A stretch of 64,000 nucleotides of DNA. Origin: UBA1127 sp965116355. Lineage in GTDB: Bacteria > Chloroflexota > Dehalococcoidia > Lucifugimonadales > UBA1127. The stretch's first letter is position 1. Every line of letters begins with the position of its first letter. Positions 16,864-26,037 of the stretch are shown here, piece by piece. The notes below the pieces were generated by a model. It saw nothing but the letters and a program-made list of their open reading frames with translations, did not search any database and had not been told where the DNA came from. The stretch is taken from assembly GCA_965116355.1 (NCBI GenBank), contig OZ220679.1, positions 1,612,001-1,676,000 on the forward strand. The letters run 5' to 3'. The position numbers and the translations under genes were made by a program.

Positions 16864-17985
16864 CTACCCCAGCGCGTCCGCCGCCGACGTGATCCCCTCC
16901 CGCTCCGTTGCGACGATGCGGACCGCGTCGTAGGGGATGGCGACGGTTACCTCGTCACCGGCCGCCGGGACGTCCTCGGCCGGCTTCACCACGCACGTCA
17001 GCCTGCCGATGCCCGCGCGCACCACCACCTCCAGCTCGCCCGAGTGGAAGCGTCGGCTCTCCACCGTGCCGTCCACCAGCGTGAGCCGATCCGACGCACT
17101 CGCGCTGGCCTGCGTCCGAGCCCCCACTTCGATCCGGCGTTCGTCGACGATGGCCAGGGCTTCCCCGGCGGGGCGGAGCTCGTCGCCCTGCACAACGCCG
17201 GCCACCAGCCCCACCTCCGTCTGCAGGTGCGTTGCGGCGTCGTCCTGCCCCGCCCGCTGCCCGCGCAGCACGTTGCGAATGCCCATCAACCGCGCGACAA
17301 GCTCGCTTCGAGGCGCCGTGTATAGCTCCTCCGGCGCTCCCGCCTGCACCACCTCGCCCTGCTCCATGATCACCATGGTGTCGGCCATGGCGTAGGCCTC
17401 TTCGCGGTCGTGGGTCACGTAGATGGCCGTCTGCCCCAGCGCTTTCAGGATGGCGCGCACCTGCGTCTGCAGCGTCTCCCGCAGCGCCCGGTCCAGCGCG
17501 CCGAGGGGCTCGTCCAGCATGAGCAGCCGCGGCTCCGCCGCCAGCGAGCGCGCCAGCGCCACCCGCTGACGCTCGCCGCCCGAGAGTTCGTGGATCTTGC
17601 GCTGCCGGAAGTCCCCCAGCCCCACCAGCCGCAGCAGCGTGTTCACCCGCGCGGTGACCTCCTCCTGCGCCCGCCGCTGCATCCGCAGCCCGAAGCTGAC
17701 GTTGCCGGACACGTCCATGTGCGGGAAGAGGGCCAGGTCCTGGAACATCAACCCGAACCCCCGGTCGCGCGCAGGCACGCGGTTCAGCTCCCGCCCGTCG
17801 AAGGAGATGGCGCCCTCGTCCGGCGACTCGAGCCCCGCGATGAGCCGCAGCAAAGTCGTCTTGCCACACCCGCTCGGCCCCAGCAGGCAGACGATGTCGC
17901 CCCGTTCCGCCGACAGCGAGACCCGCTTCAGCGCAAAGCCGTCGCCGAATCGCTTGGTGACGTTGGAGACCTCCAGCAGCGCCAT
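16864..17985 (-). CDS. thiQ: Thiamine ABC transporter, ATP-binding protein
   Basis: 373 residues. ABC ATPase with Walker A GPSGCGKTT (about 36-44), Q-loop FQDLALFP, signature LSGGERQRVALARSL, Walker B LLMLDEPLGALD and H-loop VTHDREEA. A TOBE-type C-terminal domain follows from about 240. The family includes iron, spermidine and thiamine importers. Thiamine is inferred because the operon is headed by a TPP riboswitch and a ThiB-like binding protein. Its ATG overlaps the permease stop by one base (TAATG), so translation is coupled. Confidence 0.88.
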   Translation of the reverse strand: MALLEVSNVTKRFGDGFALKRVSLSAERGDIVCLLGPSGCGKTTLLRLIAGLESPDEGAISFDGRELNRVPARDRGFGLMFQDLALFPHMDVSGNVSFGLRMQRRAQEEVTARVNTLLRLVGLGDFRQRKIHELSGGERQRVALARSLAAEPRLLMLDEPLGALDRALRETLQTQVRAILKALGQTAIYVTHDREEAYAMADTMVIMEQGEVVQAGAPEELYTAPRSELVARLMGIRNVLRGQRAGQDDAATHLQTEVGLVAGVVQGDELRPAGEALAIVDERRIEVGARTQASASASDRLTLVDGTVESRRFHSGELEVVVRAGIGRLTCVVKPAEDVPAAGDEVTVAIPYDAVRIVATEREGITSAADALG

Positions 17986-19643
17986 TAGAAGCCCCCCGCG
18001 TTTCGGTATCGGAACCGCTCAATCCCCGCGAACACTGCCGCTACGACCAGCATCAGCACCGTGCTCATCGCCAGCGCCCGCCCCAGGTTCTCCGCCCCCG
18101 GCTGCGCGATCATCCGGTAGATGGCGACCGGCATCGTCGTCGACTCCGGCCGCACCAGCAGCAGCGACGCCCCGAACTCGCCCATCGACACGGCGAAGGC
18201 GAAGGTCGCACCCACGATGAGCGCCGGCGTCAGGATGGGCAACTCCACGTGCCAGAACGCCCGCACCGGCGACGCCCCCATGACCGACGCCGCCTCCCGG
18301 AACTGTTGCGGCATCCCCCGCATCGCCGGCAGGACGCTGCGGATGACGAAGGGGTAGGCCACCAGCGTGTGCGCGATGACCAGGATGGTCGACGTGGCCC
18401 GCAGGTCGACGGGGTCCCGGTTGAAGGCCACCAGGAAGCCGAAGCCCATGATGACCGCCGAGACCCCCAGCGGCATCATCAGCAGCGCGTCGGCAAGGCT
18501 TGCCCCCCGGCGCCCCGGGCGGCTGATGTAGTAGGCCGCCGCCGCGCCGACGGTCAGCGCGATGGCCGTCGTCAGCACGGCGAACTCCAGCGAGTTCGAG
18601 ATGATCGACGGCAGCGGCAGGTAGAAGACGTCGCCCCGCACGTTCTCCAGCAGGCTCCCGAAGTACCGGAGCGAGTAGCCGTCGGCCGTGCTCAACGCCC
18701 GCTCGACCAGCGCCCAAAGCGGCGAGAGCACCACCAGCAGTAGCGCCACCATCGCCCCGACGAAGACCATGTCGCCCGCGCGCTTGGGCCGCCGGGCCGT
18801 CGCCTCCTGCGGCGCGAGGTTGATCTGCACGGACGTGCTCTGCTGCAGGCGCGTGTAGACCAGCAGGAACAGGTACGTGAACACCATCTGGATGATGGCC
18901 AGCGCCGAGGCCAGCTCCAGCCGCAGCAGCTTGGCCGTCAGCTCGTACACCGCCACCTCCAGCGTGGCGAACTGCGGCCCGCCCAGCACCAGTACCACGC
19001 CGAACGAGGTGAAGCAGAACGCGAACGTCAGCGCCGCGGACGACGCGATCGCCGGCAGCAGCACCGGCAGGGTGACGTGCCAGAAGGCGCGCACCCGCCC
19101 CGCGCCCAGCATCGCCGCGCTCTCCTCCAGCTGCGGTGCGACGTTGCTCCAGAACGCCGAGACGATGCGCACGAAGATTGCGTAGTTGTAGAAGGCGTGC
19201 GCCAGCAGGATGATCCAGATCGAGTTGGCCAGCCGGATCGGCGGGTCGTCCAGGGGGAAGACCGCCATCAGCGCCGTGTTCGCCAGCCCCTCGCGGCCCA
19301 GCAGCGCGACGAACCCCATCGCGACGACGATGGTCGGCATGATGAAGGGCACCGTCGACACGGCCTTCAGCACGGACTTCCCCGGGAAGTCGTGCCGCGC
19401 GAAGAGGTAGGCCATCGGCAGCCCCACCGCCAGCGTCAGCGCGGTCGAGGCCGCCGCCTGCCACGTCGTGAACCAGATGCGGCCGAGGTAGTACGAGTCG
19501 CCCAGGATCGTGCCGAAGCCCGCGAAGCCGCCCTCGCCCTGGATGAAGGCGCGCTCAAAGATCGCCCCAAGCGGGTAGAGGAAGAAGATGGCCAAGTAGG
19601 CCAGCGGGGCGAGCAGCGCAAGCCGTGCCGTCATGGCCGCCAT
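17985..19643 (-). CDS. thiP: Thiamine ABC transporter, fused two-domain permease
   Basis: 552 residues with about twelve transmembrane helices, two permease domains in one chain as in ThiP/FbpB. Each domain has an EAA-type coupling loop: EESAAMLGAGRVRAFWHVTLP at about 175-195 and REAASVMGASPVRAFWHVELP in the second half. It moves substrate from the binding protein across the membrane. ATG 19643 is almost touching its only SD-like sequence; ATG 19634 (three codons later) is better spaced. Both sit directly against a short repeat that supplies the upstream sequence. Confidence 0.87.
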   Translation of the reverse strand: MAAMTARLALLAPLAYLAIFFLYPLGAIFERAFIQGEGGFAGFGTILGDSYYLGRIWFTTWQAAASTALTLAVGLPMAYLFARHDFPGKSVLKAVSTVPFIMPTIVVAMGFVALLGREGLANTALMAVFPLDDPPIRLANSIWIILLAHAFYNYAIFVRIVSAFWSNVAPQLEESAAMLGAGRVRAFWHVTLPVLLPAIASSAALTFAFCFTSFGVVLVLGGPQFATLEVAVYELTAKLLRLELASALAIIQMVFTYLFLLVYTRLQQSTSVQINLAPQEATARRPKRAGDMVFVGAMVALLLVVLSPLWALVERALSTADGYSLRYFGSLLENVRGDVFYLPLPSIISNSLEFAVLTTAIALTVGAAAAYYISRPGRRGASLADALLMMPLGVSAVIMGFGFLVAFNRDPVDLRATSTILVIAHTLVAYPFVIRSVLPAMRGMPQQFREAASVMGASPVRAFWHVELPILTPALIVGATFAFAVSMGEFGASLLLVRPESTTMPVAIYRMIAQPGAENLGRALAMSTVLMLVVAAVFAGIERFRYRNAGGF

Positions 19644-19756
19644 TCACCCTGATGCCCTCGAAGGGCGAACGGCCGCTGTCTCCGGTCAACCGTCCATCGC
19701 GGCAAGGGGGCCGGACGCCGTTCACCCTGATGCCCTCGAAGGGCGAACGGCCGCCC
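19644..19756. repeat. Two direct copies of a palindromic repeat between thiP and thiB
   Basis: The sequence TTCACCCTGATGCCCTCGAA followed by GGGCGAACGGCCGC occurs twice, starting near 19645 and 19720, inside the 130-base gap of the thiBPQ operon. It is related to the TTCGCCCTGAG...TCGAAGGG family found elsewhere here. The copy next to thiP may influence its translation. Confidence 0.7.
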
Positions 19757-19773
19757 GCCCCGCTCAGCGCCGG

Positions 19774-20829
19774 CTACCGCAGCATGACTCGTGTCCACGC
19801 CTCTATCCACGCCTCTCGCTTCTCGCCGATCTCGTCCGGCCCGATGTCCGCGGGCACCGCAGGCTCCTCCGCGAACCGCCAGAAGTCCGGCAGCGCCGCG
19901 TTCCGGTTCACAGGGTACACGAACATCTTGTCCGGGAAGTCCTCCTGGAACTGCAGCTCCAGCGCAAAATCGATGAACTTCCGCGCCAGCACGGGGCTGT
20001 CCGCCCCCTCCAGCACGCCCATGCCTTCGATCTGCAGGAACACCGAGCGGTCGAAGAGGATGTTGCCGGTGGGCGCGTCCTCCAGCAGCGTCTCGGAGAA
20101 GAAGAACTCCGCCGCCGGGCTTGTGGCATAGCTCACCACCAGCGGCTGGTCGCCCCCGTACTTGGTGAAGTTCGTGTAGTAGGCGTCGCTCCAGCCGTCC
20201 GTGATGGCCACGTCGTTGGCCCGCAGGTCGGCCCAGAAGTCCAGGTAGTCATAGTCGTCGTCCTCGCCGAAGTACGACACCGTCGCGATGAGGAAGGCCA
20301 GCCCGGGCGACGACGTCGCCGGGTTCTCGACGACCAGCTTGCCCCGCCAGCCCTCCTGCGTCAGCTCCTCGAGGCTCGTGGGCGGCTGCAGCCCGTTCTC
20401 CTCCAGGTACGCCTTGTCGTAGTTCAGGTTGACGTAGCCGTAGTCGATGGGCGTCACCCGGTTGGAGGGGTCCATGCGGAACTGTTCCGGCACGAACTCC
20501 AGGTTCGGCGACTCGTACTCCTGGAAGATGCCCTCGTCCAGCGCCCGGCCGAGGTAGGTGTTGTCGACGCCGTAGAAGAGGTCTGCCGAGGGGTTGCCCT
20601 TCTCCAGGATCGCCCGGTTCAGTGCCAGCCCCGTGTCGCCCGCGGGCAGCAGCACGACAGTCGCGTCGTTCGCCGCTTCGAAGGCCGCGATGACGTCCTC
20701 GCCGATGTTGAAGCTGTCGTGGCTCATGATGACCAGCTCGTTGTTCTCGTCCACCAGCTCCTCGCCGCACGCCGCGAGCGCCACCAGCGAGAACAGCGCG
20801 AGCGCCAGGACCGCCAGCCGTCCAGCCAT
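19774..20829 (-). CDS. thiB: Thiamine ABC transporter, substrate-binding lipoprotein
   Basis: 351 residues. Signal peptide with lipobox LAAC (Cys21), then a periplasmic binding protein of the ThiB/iron-binding class (LVIMSHDSFN...DLFYGVDNTYLGRAL...VTPIDYGYVNLNYD...LVVENPATSSPG...). YGYVNLNYD and the TSSPG segment are typical of thiamine binding proteins. ATG 20829 has a good SD (AAGGAGACGGCA). First gene of thiB-thiP-thiQ, directly downstream of a TPP riboswitch and terminator on the same strand, so expression should fall when thiamine pyrophosphate is plentiful. Confidence 0.9.
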   Translation of the reverse strand: MAGRLAVLALALFSLVALAACGEELVDENNELVIMSHDSFNIGEDVIAAFEAANDATVVLLPAGDTGLALNRAILEKGNPSADLFYGVDNTYLGRALDEGIFQEYESPNLEFVPEQFRMDPSNRVTPIDYGYVNLNYDKAYLEENGLQPPTSLEELTQEGWRGKLVVENPATSSPGLAFLIATVSYFGEDDDYDYLDFWADLRANDVAITDGWSDAYYTNFTKYGGDQPLVVSYATSPAAEFFFSETLLEDAPTGNILFDRSVFLQIEGMGVLEGADSPVLARKFIDFALELQFQEDFPDKMFVYPVNRNAALPDFWRFAEEPAVPADIGPDEIGEKREAWIEAWTRVMLR

Positions 20830-20874
20830 TGCCGTCTCCTTCCGCCCCAGTAGTGCTCTCAGGCGCGCGCCCTC

Positions 20875-20906
20875 GAAAACAGAAAAACCGCCCTGATTGG
20901 GCGGTT
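20875..20906 (-). terminator. Rho-independent terminator, expression platform of the TPP riboswitch
   Basis: On the minus strand AACCGCCC (20906-20899), loop AATCA, GGGCGGTT (20893-20886), then TTTCTGTTTT. It sits just after the aptamer and before thiB, so ligand binding likely favours this hairpin and stops transcription. Confidence 0.82.
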
Positions 20907-20917
20907 GTCATATAAGC

Positions 20918-21022
20918 GGAAGGGCCACGTCCCTACGCTGGCATTACCCAGATCAGGTTCTCGGGGTCGTCCCAATCTGTCGGGACCTCTCAGCCTGGCC
21001 TTCCAAGCTCCCCCCGGGGCTA
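20918..21022 (-). promoter_or_regulatory. TPP riboswitch (THI element)
   Basis: The minus strand carries the conserved core of the thiamine pyrophosphate aptamer: GGCTGAGAGG (thi-box CUGAGA) at about 20998-20988, then ACCTGATCTGGGTAATGCCA and GCGTAGGGA at about 20961-20931. Order and spacing fit the family. It precedes a terminator and then thiB, the usual transcriptional off-switch arrangement. Confidence 0.93.
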
Positions 21023-21040
21023 TGCAGTTGTTAGGAGACA

Positions 21041-21069
21041 AACGTACAGCGCACCGAGAGCCATGTCAA
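21041..21069 (-). promoter_or_regulatory. Promoter of the thiBPQ operon
   Basis: Minus strand TTGACA (21069-21064), 17-base spacer, TACGTT (21046-21041). Transcription would start around 21034, just ahead of the riboswitch aptamer. Confidence 0.65.
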
Positions 21070-21174
21070 CAGGGGAAGGAGTTTCATGGACAGAGGAGAC
21101 CCCCACACAACCCCGCCCCTCAGTGGTACCATGCCCGCTGCCGGTTGCGGCCATCAACCAGGGGGTTGGTCACC

Positions 21175-22347
21175 ATGCCCTTTCACATGTCCCGGGAGCG
21201 CGCGTACCTGCTGGGCTTTGGCGCGATACTGATCGCTTTCCTGCTCCTCGTGTTCTGGCTGGGCTCCGTGCTGCTGCCCTTCGGCATCAGCGTCGTCGCC
21301 GCGTACGTGCTGCTGCCCGTCGCCCAGTTCCTCGAGCGGCTTATGCCGTGGCGTCGAAACCGGCCCGACCTCGCCCGGTTCGCTGCTGTGGCCGCGATCT
21401 TCGTCGCGGCGCACGCTGCCTTCATCGGTGTGCTGCTGCTCCTCATCCCGGCCATTATCGACGAGGGCCGCCAGTTCGCCCGCGACTTCCCCGAGTTCCT
21501 CAGCGGCGCCCGCGTGACCGTCGAGGGGTGGGTCGAGCAATACGTCGACGTCGTGCCGGAAGACGCGCGCGAACAGATCGAGATGGTCCTGACGGAAGCG
21601 GGCCACATCGTGGGCGGCGCGGCGTTCAACGTGGCGCAGCAGACCATCGGGGCGGTCACCGGCTCCTTTGCTTTCATCCTCGCGCTGGCGACGGCCCCCG
21701 TGTTGATCTTCTACCTGATGAAAGACTCCAGCATGATCACCGGCTCGCTCCAGTACCCGTTCCCCGGCGACCTCCGGCCTCACCTGCACAACTTCCTGCG
21801 CATGGCCGACCGCACCCTCGGCGGCTACCTGCGAGGTCAGCTTCTGCTGGGCGTCGTTGTAGGGACCGTGGTCACCCTTGGGCTGTGGGCTCTCGGCATA
21901 AGCGCTGCGCCGATGCTGGGGGTGGTCGCCGGGCTGACGGAGCTCGTGCCCATCATCGGCCCGTGGATTGGCGGCGCCGTCGGCGTTGTCGTCACCCTCG
22001 CCACCGAGCCCGACAAGGTGGTCTGGGTGATCTTGCTGTATCTGATCGTCCAGCTCATGGAGAACACCCTCCTCGTGCCGAGGATCCAGGCGGAGACGCT
22101 GAGCCTGCACCCGGTGGTCGTCATCCTGGTCATCACCCTCGGCAGCCAGTTCTTCGGGATCTGGGGCGTCGTCCTCGGCCCGCCGATGACGGCCCTGGGC
22201 CGCGACCTCATCGTCTACTTCTACCGGCACTGGAACAGCGCGCCCGCCTTCGACCCCGACCTCATCTCCGCTGCCCCTGACCACCATCCCCTCCACCCGC
22301 CGCACCCCCTGGCGCCGGACGACGAGCGGTCCACAATGAGCGACTAG
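21175..22347 (+). CDS. PerM/AI-2E family transporter
   Basis: 390 residues with about eight transmembrane helices. The conserved C-terminal half of the AI-2E/PerM family is clear: LIFYLMKD, the YLRGQLLLGVVVG segment, ELVPIIGPWIGG, and QLMENTLLVPRIQ...LHPVVVI. The family exports small molecules such as AI-2 or works in sodium/proton exchange; no specific role can be read here. I chose ATG 21175 (AGGGGG upstream). The reading frame to 20905 runs back through the riboswitch region and is not coding. Confidence 0.88.
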   Translation: MPFHMSRERAYLLGFGAILIAFLLLVFWLGSVLLPFGISVVAAYVLLPVAQFLERLMPWRRNRPDLARFAAVAAIFVAAHAAFIGVLLLLIPAIIDEGRQFARDFPEFLSGARVTVEGWVEQYVDVVPEDAREQIEMVLTEAGHIVGGAAFNVAQQTIGAVTGSFAFILALATAPVLIFYLMKDSSMITGSLQYPFPGDLRPHLHNFLRMADRTLGGYLRGQLLLGVVVGTVVTLGLWALGISAAPMLGVVAGLTELVPIIGPWIGGAVGVVVTLATEPDKVVWVILLYLIVQLMENTLLVPRIQAETLSLHPVVVILVITLGSQFFGIWGVVLGPPMTALGRDLIVYFYRHWNSAPAFDPDLISAAPDHHPLHPPHPLAPDDERSTMSD

Positions 22348-22454
22348 AGCCGGCCCGGCGCTTTCCGCAAGATGACCCTGAGTTGCCTCCACAGGAGAGC
22401 AAGCTAAGGTGGCGGCTGGTTAATTGCATCCGAAAGGCGAAGGAGCCCACAGAG

Positions 22455-23078
22455 TTGCTGGCATTTGTAACGCTTGAAGGCCGGCACGTCCGGCTTGAGC
22501 CGCTAACGCAGGAACATGTTCCCGCTCTTGTCCTGGCGGGTACGCGGTCCAGAGAAACCTATTCCCTCACTGGTGTCCCGTCCGATGAGCAAGCAATGCG
22601 TCAATACGTGGATAGCGCCTTGGCTGGCCATAACCTGGGCGCCATCCTTCCCTTCGCCGTCATCCAACGGTCGACTGGCAATGCCGTTGGCTCGACACGG
22701 TTTGGCAACATCGAGTACTGGGATTGGCCGGAAGATAGCCCTTACCAACGAGGCGAACACCTGCCGGACGTGGTTGAGATTGGCTGGACGTGGCTCGCTC
22801 CGGAGGCTCAGCGGACCGGCATAAACACGGAATCCAAGTTACTCATGCTGACCCACGCCTTTGAAACTTGGATGGTGCACAGGGTCAGCTTCCGGACTGA
22901 CAGTCGTAACGAACGCTCACGCGCCGCCATTGAGCGAATTGGCGCGACGCTTGATGGCGTGGTCAGAGCCGCGTCCATAGCCTACGATGGCGCCATCCGT
23001 GACACGGCTTACTATTCGATCATTGAATCGGAATGGCCGGCGGTCAAGGGCCGCATTAGCGCGCTCCTCCGCGATTAG
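22455..23078 (+). CDS. GNAT-family N-acetyltransferase (RimJ/RimL type)
   Basis: 207 residues from TTG 22455 (MLAFVTLEGRHVRLEPLTQEH), which follows AAGGAG by 9 bases. The GNAT fold is visible: VEIGWTWLAPEAQRTGINTE (acetyl-CoA binding segment; the usual Q/RxxGxG/A is degenerate), then FRTDSRNERSRAAIERIGATLDG. Members acetylate ribosomal proteins, antibiotics or small amines; the substrate is unknown. The gene is less G/C-rich than mutL next door, which may indicate transfer. A farther TTG at 22383 is possible but has no SD. Confidence 0.82.
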   Translation: MLAFVTLEGRHVRLEPLTQEHVPALVLAGTRSRETYSLTGVPSDEQAMRQYVDSALAGHNLGAILPFAVIQRSTGNAVGSTRFGNIEYWDWPEDSPYQRGEHLPDVVEIGWTWLAPEAQRTGINTESKLLMLTHAFETWMVHRVSFRTDSRNERSRAAIERIGATLDGVVRAASIAYDGAIRDTAYYSIIESEWPAVKGRISALLRD

Positions 23079-23094
23079 CGCAGCCCCCCGGTGC

Positions 23095-23100
23095 TACACT
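23095..23100 (+). promoter_or_regulatory. -10 element (TACACT) for a leaderless mutL transcript
   Basis: TACACT ends 6 bases before the mutL ATG at 23107, placing the transcription start at or next to the start codon. No SD can be seen. The same arrangement occurs before the genes at 14166 and 50174. Confidence 0.5.
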
Positions 23101-23106
23101 GGCTGT

Positions 23107-24960
23107 ATGCCCATCCGAGTTCTGCCCCACGAGGTCGCCGCGCGCATCGCCGCCGGCGAGGTCGTCGAGCGCCCGGCCTCCGCCGTCAAGGAGCTCGTCG
23201 AGAACTCCCTTGACGCCGGCGCGACGGCCGTCCGCGTTGAGGTCCACGCGGGCGGGCTCGGCGGCGTCCGCGTCGTCGACAACGGCTGCGGCATCCCCGC
23301 CGCCGACGTCGCCAGCCTCTTCCAGCGCCATGCCACCAGCAAGCTCACCGCCGCCGAGGACCTGCAGAGCATCGAGACCCTCGGCTTCCGCGGCGAGGCC
23401 CTCTACTCCCTCGCAGCCGTCGCGCAGGTGTCCATCCTCACCCGCACGCCCGACTCCGACCCCTCCTCGCCCGTGGAGGCTGCGACCTACGTGGAGGCCG
23501 CCAACGGGCGCATCCAGCGCCAGGAGCCGCGCGGCGGGCCCGTCGGCACCACCGTCTCCGTCGAGGAGCTCTTCGAGCAACTCCCCGCGCGGAAGAAGTT
23601 CCTCCGCTCGGCCCGCTCGGAGCAGAGCCGCGTCCATGGCGTCATCACCAACTACGCCCTCGCCTGCCCGGACGTGCGCTTCACCCTCGTCGCCGACGGC
23701 CGCACCGTCTTCGCCTCCCCCGGCGAGGGAGGTCTGCGCGAGGCCGCCTCAGCCGTCTTCGGCCGGGAGGCGGCGCAGGCATTCCTCGCCGTCGACGCGC
23801 CCGCAGCCGCGAACGCCATCGGCGTAGCCGGCCTCGTCAGCCCGCCCGAGTCGACCCGCGCCAACCGCAGCGGCATCACCCTCTTCGTCAACCGCCGCCC
23901 CGTGCAGCACCGCTCCCTCACCTACGCCGTCACCGAGGCCTACCACGGCCTCCTCCCGTCCGACCGCTTCCCCGTCGCCGTCCTCCTCCTCGACGTGCCG
24001 CCCGAGGACGTCGACGTCAACGTGCACCCCACGAAGGCCGAGGTGCGCTTCCGCCGCGAGGGCGACGTGTTCGCCGCCCTGCAGCGGGCCGTGCGCGAGA
24101 CGGTCATCGCCGTCGCGTCGGTGCCTGAAATCGAGTGGGGCGCCGTCGCCCAGCCCCCGACGGGCGGCCTCGGCCCCGTTACGGTCACGCCGCGAGTTCC
24201 CGAATTCGCCCCGCCTGCGTCCGACGGCGCGCCGCGCCCACCGTACCCTGAGGTGACGCAGCCGCAGTTCGGTCTGCCGGGCATGCCGGATGATGGCGCC
24301 CCCGCGCGCGTGGTGCTCGCGCGCGACGACGCCCCCGGCGCGGCGCCTCCGCCGAGCCACGAGCAGGCGCCGATGACAATGATGCAGGCCCTCCCCGCCC
24401 TCCGCGTCCTCGGCCAGACCCAGGAGACCTACATCGTCGCCGAGGGCCCCGACGGCCTCTACCTCATCGACCAGCACGCCGCCCACGAGTGCGTCGTCTA
24501 CGAGCGTCTGCGCCTCGCCGCCCAGCGCGGCGCCCCTGACGTGCAGGGGCTGCTGGAGCCCGCCGCCGTCGCCCTCTCCCCCGCGCACGAGGAGACCGTC
24601 CACGACCACCCCGACGTGCTCGCCCACTACGGCTGGCTGCTGGAACCCTTCGGCGGCCGCACCACCCTCCTGCGCGGCGTTCCCGCCGTGCTCGCCGGCC
24701 GCGACCCGGCCAAGGCTTTCCTCGACATGCTGGAGCAGGCCGCGGCCGCCGCTGAGTTCTCGACGTGGGAGGACCGCATCAGCGCGACGGTCGCCTGCCA
24801 TGGCTCCGTCCGCGCCGGCCAGACCCTCAGCCGCGAGGAGATGGTCGAGCTGGTCCGCCTCCTCGAGCGCACCCAGCAACCCCACACCTGCCCCCACGGC
24901 CGCCCGACGATGCTCCACCTGAGCGCGGGCAACCTCGAGCGGGAGTTCGGGCGGAGGTAG
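23107..24960 (+). CDS. mutL: DNA mismatch repair protein MutL
   Basis: 617 residues. The GHKL ATPase domain has the MutL motifs: IAAGEVVERPASAVKELVENSLDAG, DNGCGI, HATSKL and ETLGFRGEALYS. After a proline-rich linker (about 375-460) comes the C-terminal endonuclease/dimerisation domain with DQHAAHECVVYE, matching the DQHAxxExxxxE metal motif, and late ACHGSVRAG and CPHGRP. It therefore belongs to the nicking MutL group. No mutS is adjacent. ATG 23107 gives the canonical N-terminus; the 40-codon upstream extension overlaps the GNAT gene. Confidence 0.95.
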   Translation: MPIRVLPHEVAARIAAGEVVERPASAVKELVENSLDAGATAVRVEVHAGGLGGVRVVDNGCGIPAADVASLFQRHATSKLTAAEDLQSIETLGFRGEALYSLAAVAQVSILTRTPDSDPSSPVEAATYVEAANGRIQRQEPRGGPVGTTVSVEELFEQLPARKKFLRSARSEQSRVHGVITNYALACPDVRFTLVADGRTVFASPGEGGLREAASAVFGREAAQAFLAVDAPAAANAIGVAGLVSPPESTRANRSGITLFVNRRPVQHRSLTYAVTEAYHGLLPSDRFPVAVLLLDVPPEDVDVNVHPTKAEVRFRREGDVFAALQRAVRETVIAVASVPEIEWGAVAQPPTGGLGPVTVTPRVPEFAPPASDGAPRPPYPEVTQPQFGLPGMPDDGAPARVVLARDDAPGAAPPPSHEQAPMTMMQALPALRVLGQTQETYIVAEGPDGLYLIDQHAAHECVVYERLRLAAQRGAPDVQGLLEPAAVALSPAHEETVHDHPDVLAHYGWLLEPFGGRTTLLRGVPAVLAGRDPAKAFLDMLEQAAAAAEFSTWEDRISATVACHGSVRAGQTLSREEMVELVRLLERTQQPHTCPHGRPTMLHLSAGNLEREFGRR

Positions 24961-25032
24961 GCCCCTCGGACTTCTCAGCATAGACTGGAATTGGAGAGGT
25001 GTGGGGCTTCAGTCAACTGCGAGAGGAGCACC

Positions 25033-25908
25033 TTGCGAACGCTGCACCGAGTCCCTCCCATGCTGGCGCCGTTCTGGTTGCTGGCTTCGGCCGCGGCAGC
25101 CTTGGTCGCGGCCGCGCTGCTGGCGCCGTCCGCCGCGATGGCGCAGAACGACGGCGCCGTCGAGTTCACCTACCTCTTTCACAGCGACGCCGAGGGGTGG
25201 ACGGCAGGCTTCGCCGACCTGCCCGTTGACTTCGATCAGCAGATCTATGAGCTCGATTCGGTCCACCGTGCGCTGCCGGACGGGCTCCACCAACGCGGCG
25301 GCGTGTTGATGCAGGGCCACAACCGGAGCGACGACCTCTTCATGTACTTGAAGCGGCAGGTGGACGGCCTGCTGCTCAACACCGAATACGATGTGTCCGT
25401 TTCCATTGACCTGGCCACCAACGTCGCGGCTGGCCTCATCGGGATTGGCGGAGCGCCGGGCGAGAGCGTCTTCGTGAAGGCGGGGGCGTCGACCGTCGAG
25501 CCGGCGGCGTCCGAAGACGGCAACCGCTACCTGCGCATGAACATCGACAAGGGCAACCAGTCCCGAGGCGGCGAGGACATGGTGGTCATCGGCAACGTCT
25601 CCCACAGCGAGACTACGGGCAGCGAGTACCGGATCAAGAGGCTGGACAACGCGGGACAGCCTCTCAGCGTCCAGTCGGACGACGCCGGCCGCGTTTGGCT
25701 CATCGTGGGCACGGACTCCGGCTTCGAGGGGCTTACCGCCATCTACTACGCCCGCATCAAATACACGCTGACCGGCCCTGAGCTTCCTCCCGCAACCGAC
25801 GACGCGGCGCTCCCTCGGTGGGCGATGGCCTACGTGGTGGCAATTGGCGCGGTCGTGACCGCAATCGGCGTGGCCCTGCTGCTGCGAAACCGGCGCAGGC
25901 GGACGTAG
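25033..25908 (+). CDS. Exported protein with C-terminal membrane anchor, function unknown
   Basis: 291 residues. A signal peptide ends near AMAQ; the mature region is beta-rich (VEFTYLFHSDAEGWTAGFADLPVDFD...) with no recognised motif, resembling carbohydrate-binding-like exported domains. A C-terminal helix WAMAYVVAIGAVVTAIGVALLL then ends in RNRRRRT, giving a type I orientation with the domain outside. I chose TTG 25033 after GAGAGGAG; ATG 25060 is the alternative. TAGACT near 24981 may be its -10. Confidence 0.68.
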   Translation: MRTLHRVPPMLAPFWLLASAAAALVAAALLAPSAAMAQNDGAVEFTYLFHSDAEGWTAGFADLPVDFDQQIYELDSVHRALPDGLHQRGGVLMQGHNRSDDLFMYLKRQVDGLLLNTEYDVSVSIDLATNVAAGLIGIGGAPGESVFVKAGASTVEPAASEDGNRYLRMNIDKGNQSRGGEDMVVIGNVSHSETTGSEYRIKRLDNAGQPLSVQSDDAGRVWLIVGTDSGFEGLTAIYYARIKYTLTGPELPPATDDAALPRWAMAYVVAIGAVVTAIGVALLLRNRRRRT

Positions 25909-26037
25909 CGCCAGCGTATTTTGCGGCTCGATCGGGCCATTGTCCCGCGCACTCCCCTTCGCTAGCATGGCCGCAGCCGGGAATCGAGAGCGGCTGCGAA
26001 TTGCGACGACGCCCACCCGGTCGTAGAGGACACACCG

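Noticed and set aside
16864..20829. Iron(III) or spermidine ABC transporter
   Set aside because: Subunit sequences alone allow it, but the TPP riboswitch and the ThiB-like binding protein point to thiamine.
20905..21174. N-terminal extension of the PerM/AI-2E gene back to 20905
   Set aside because: This stretch is the antisense of the TPP riboswitch and its promoter; ATG 21175 gives the normal family N-terminus.
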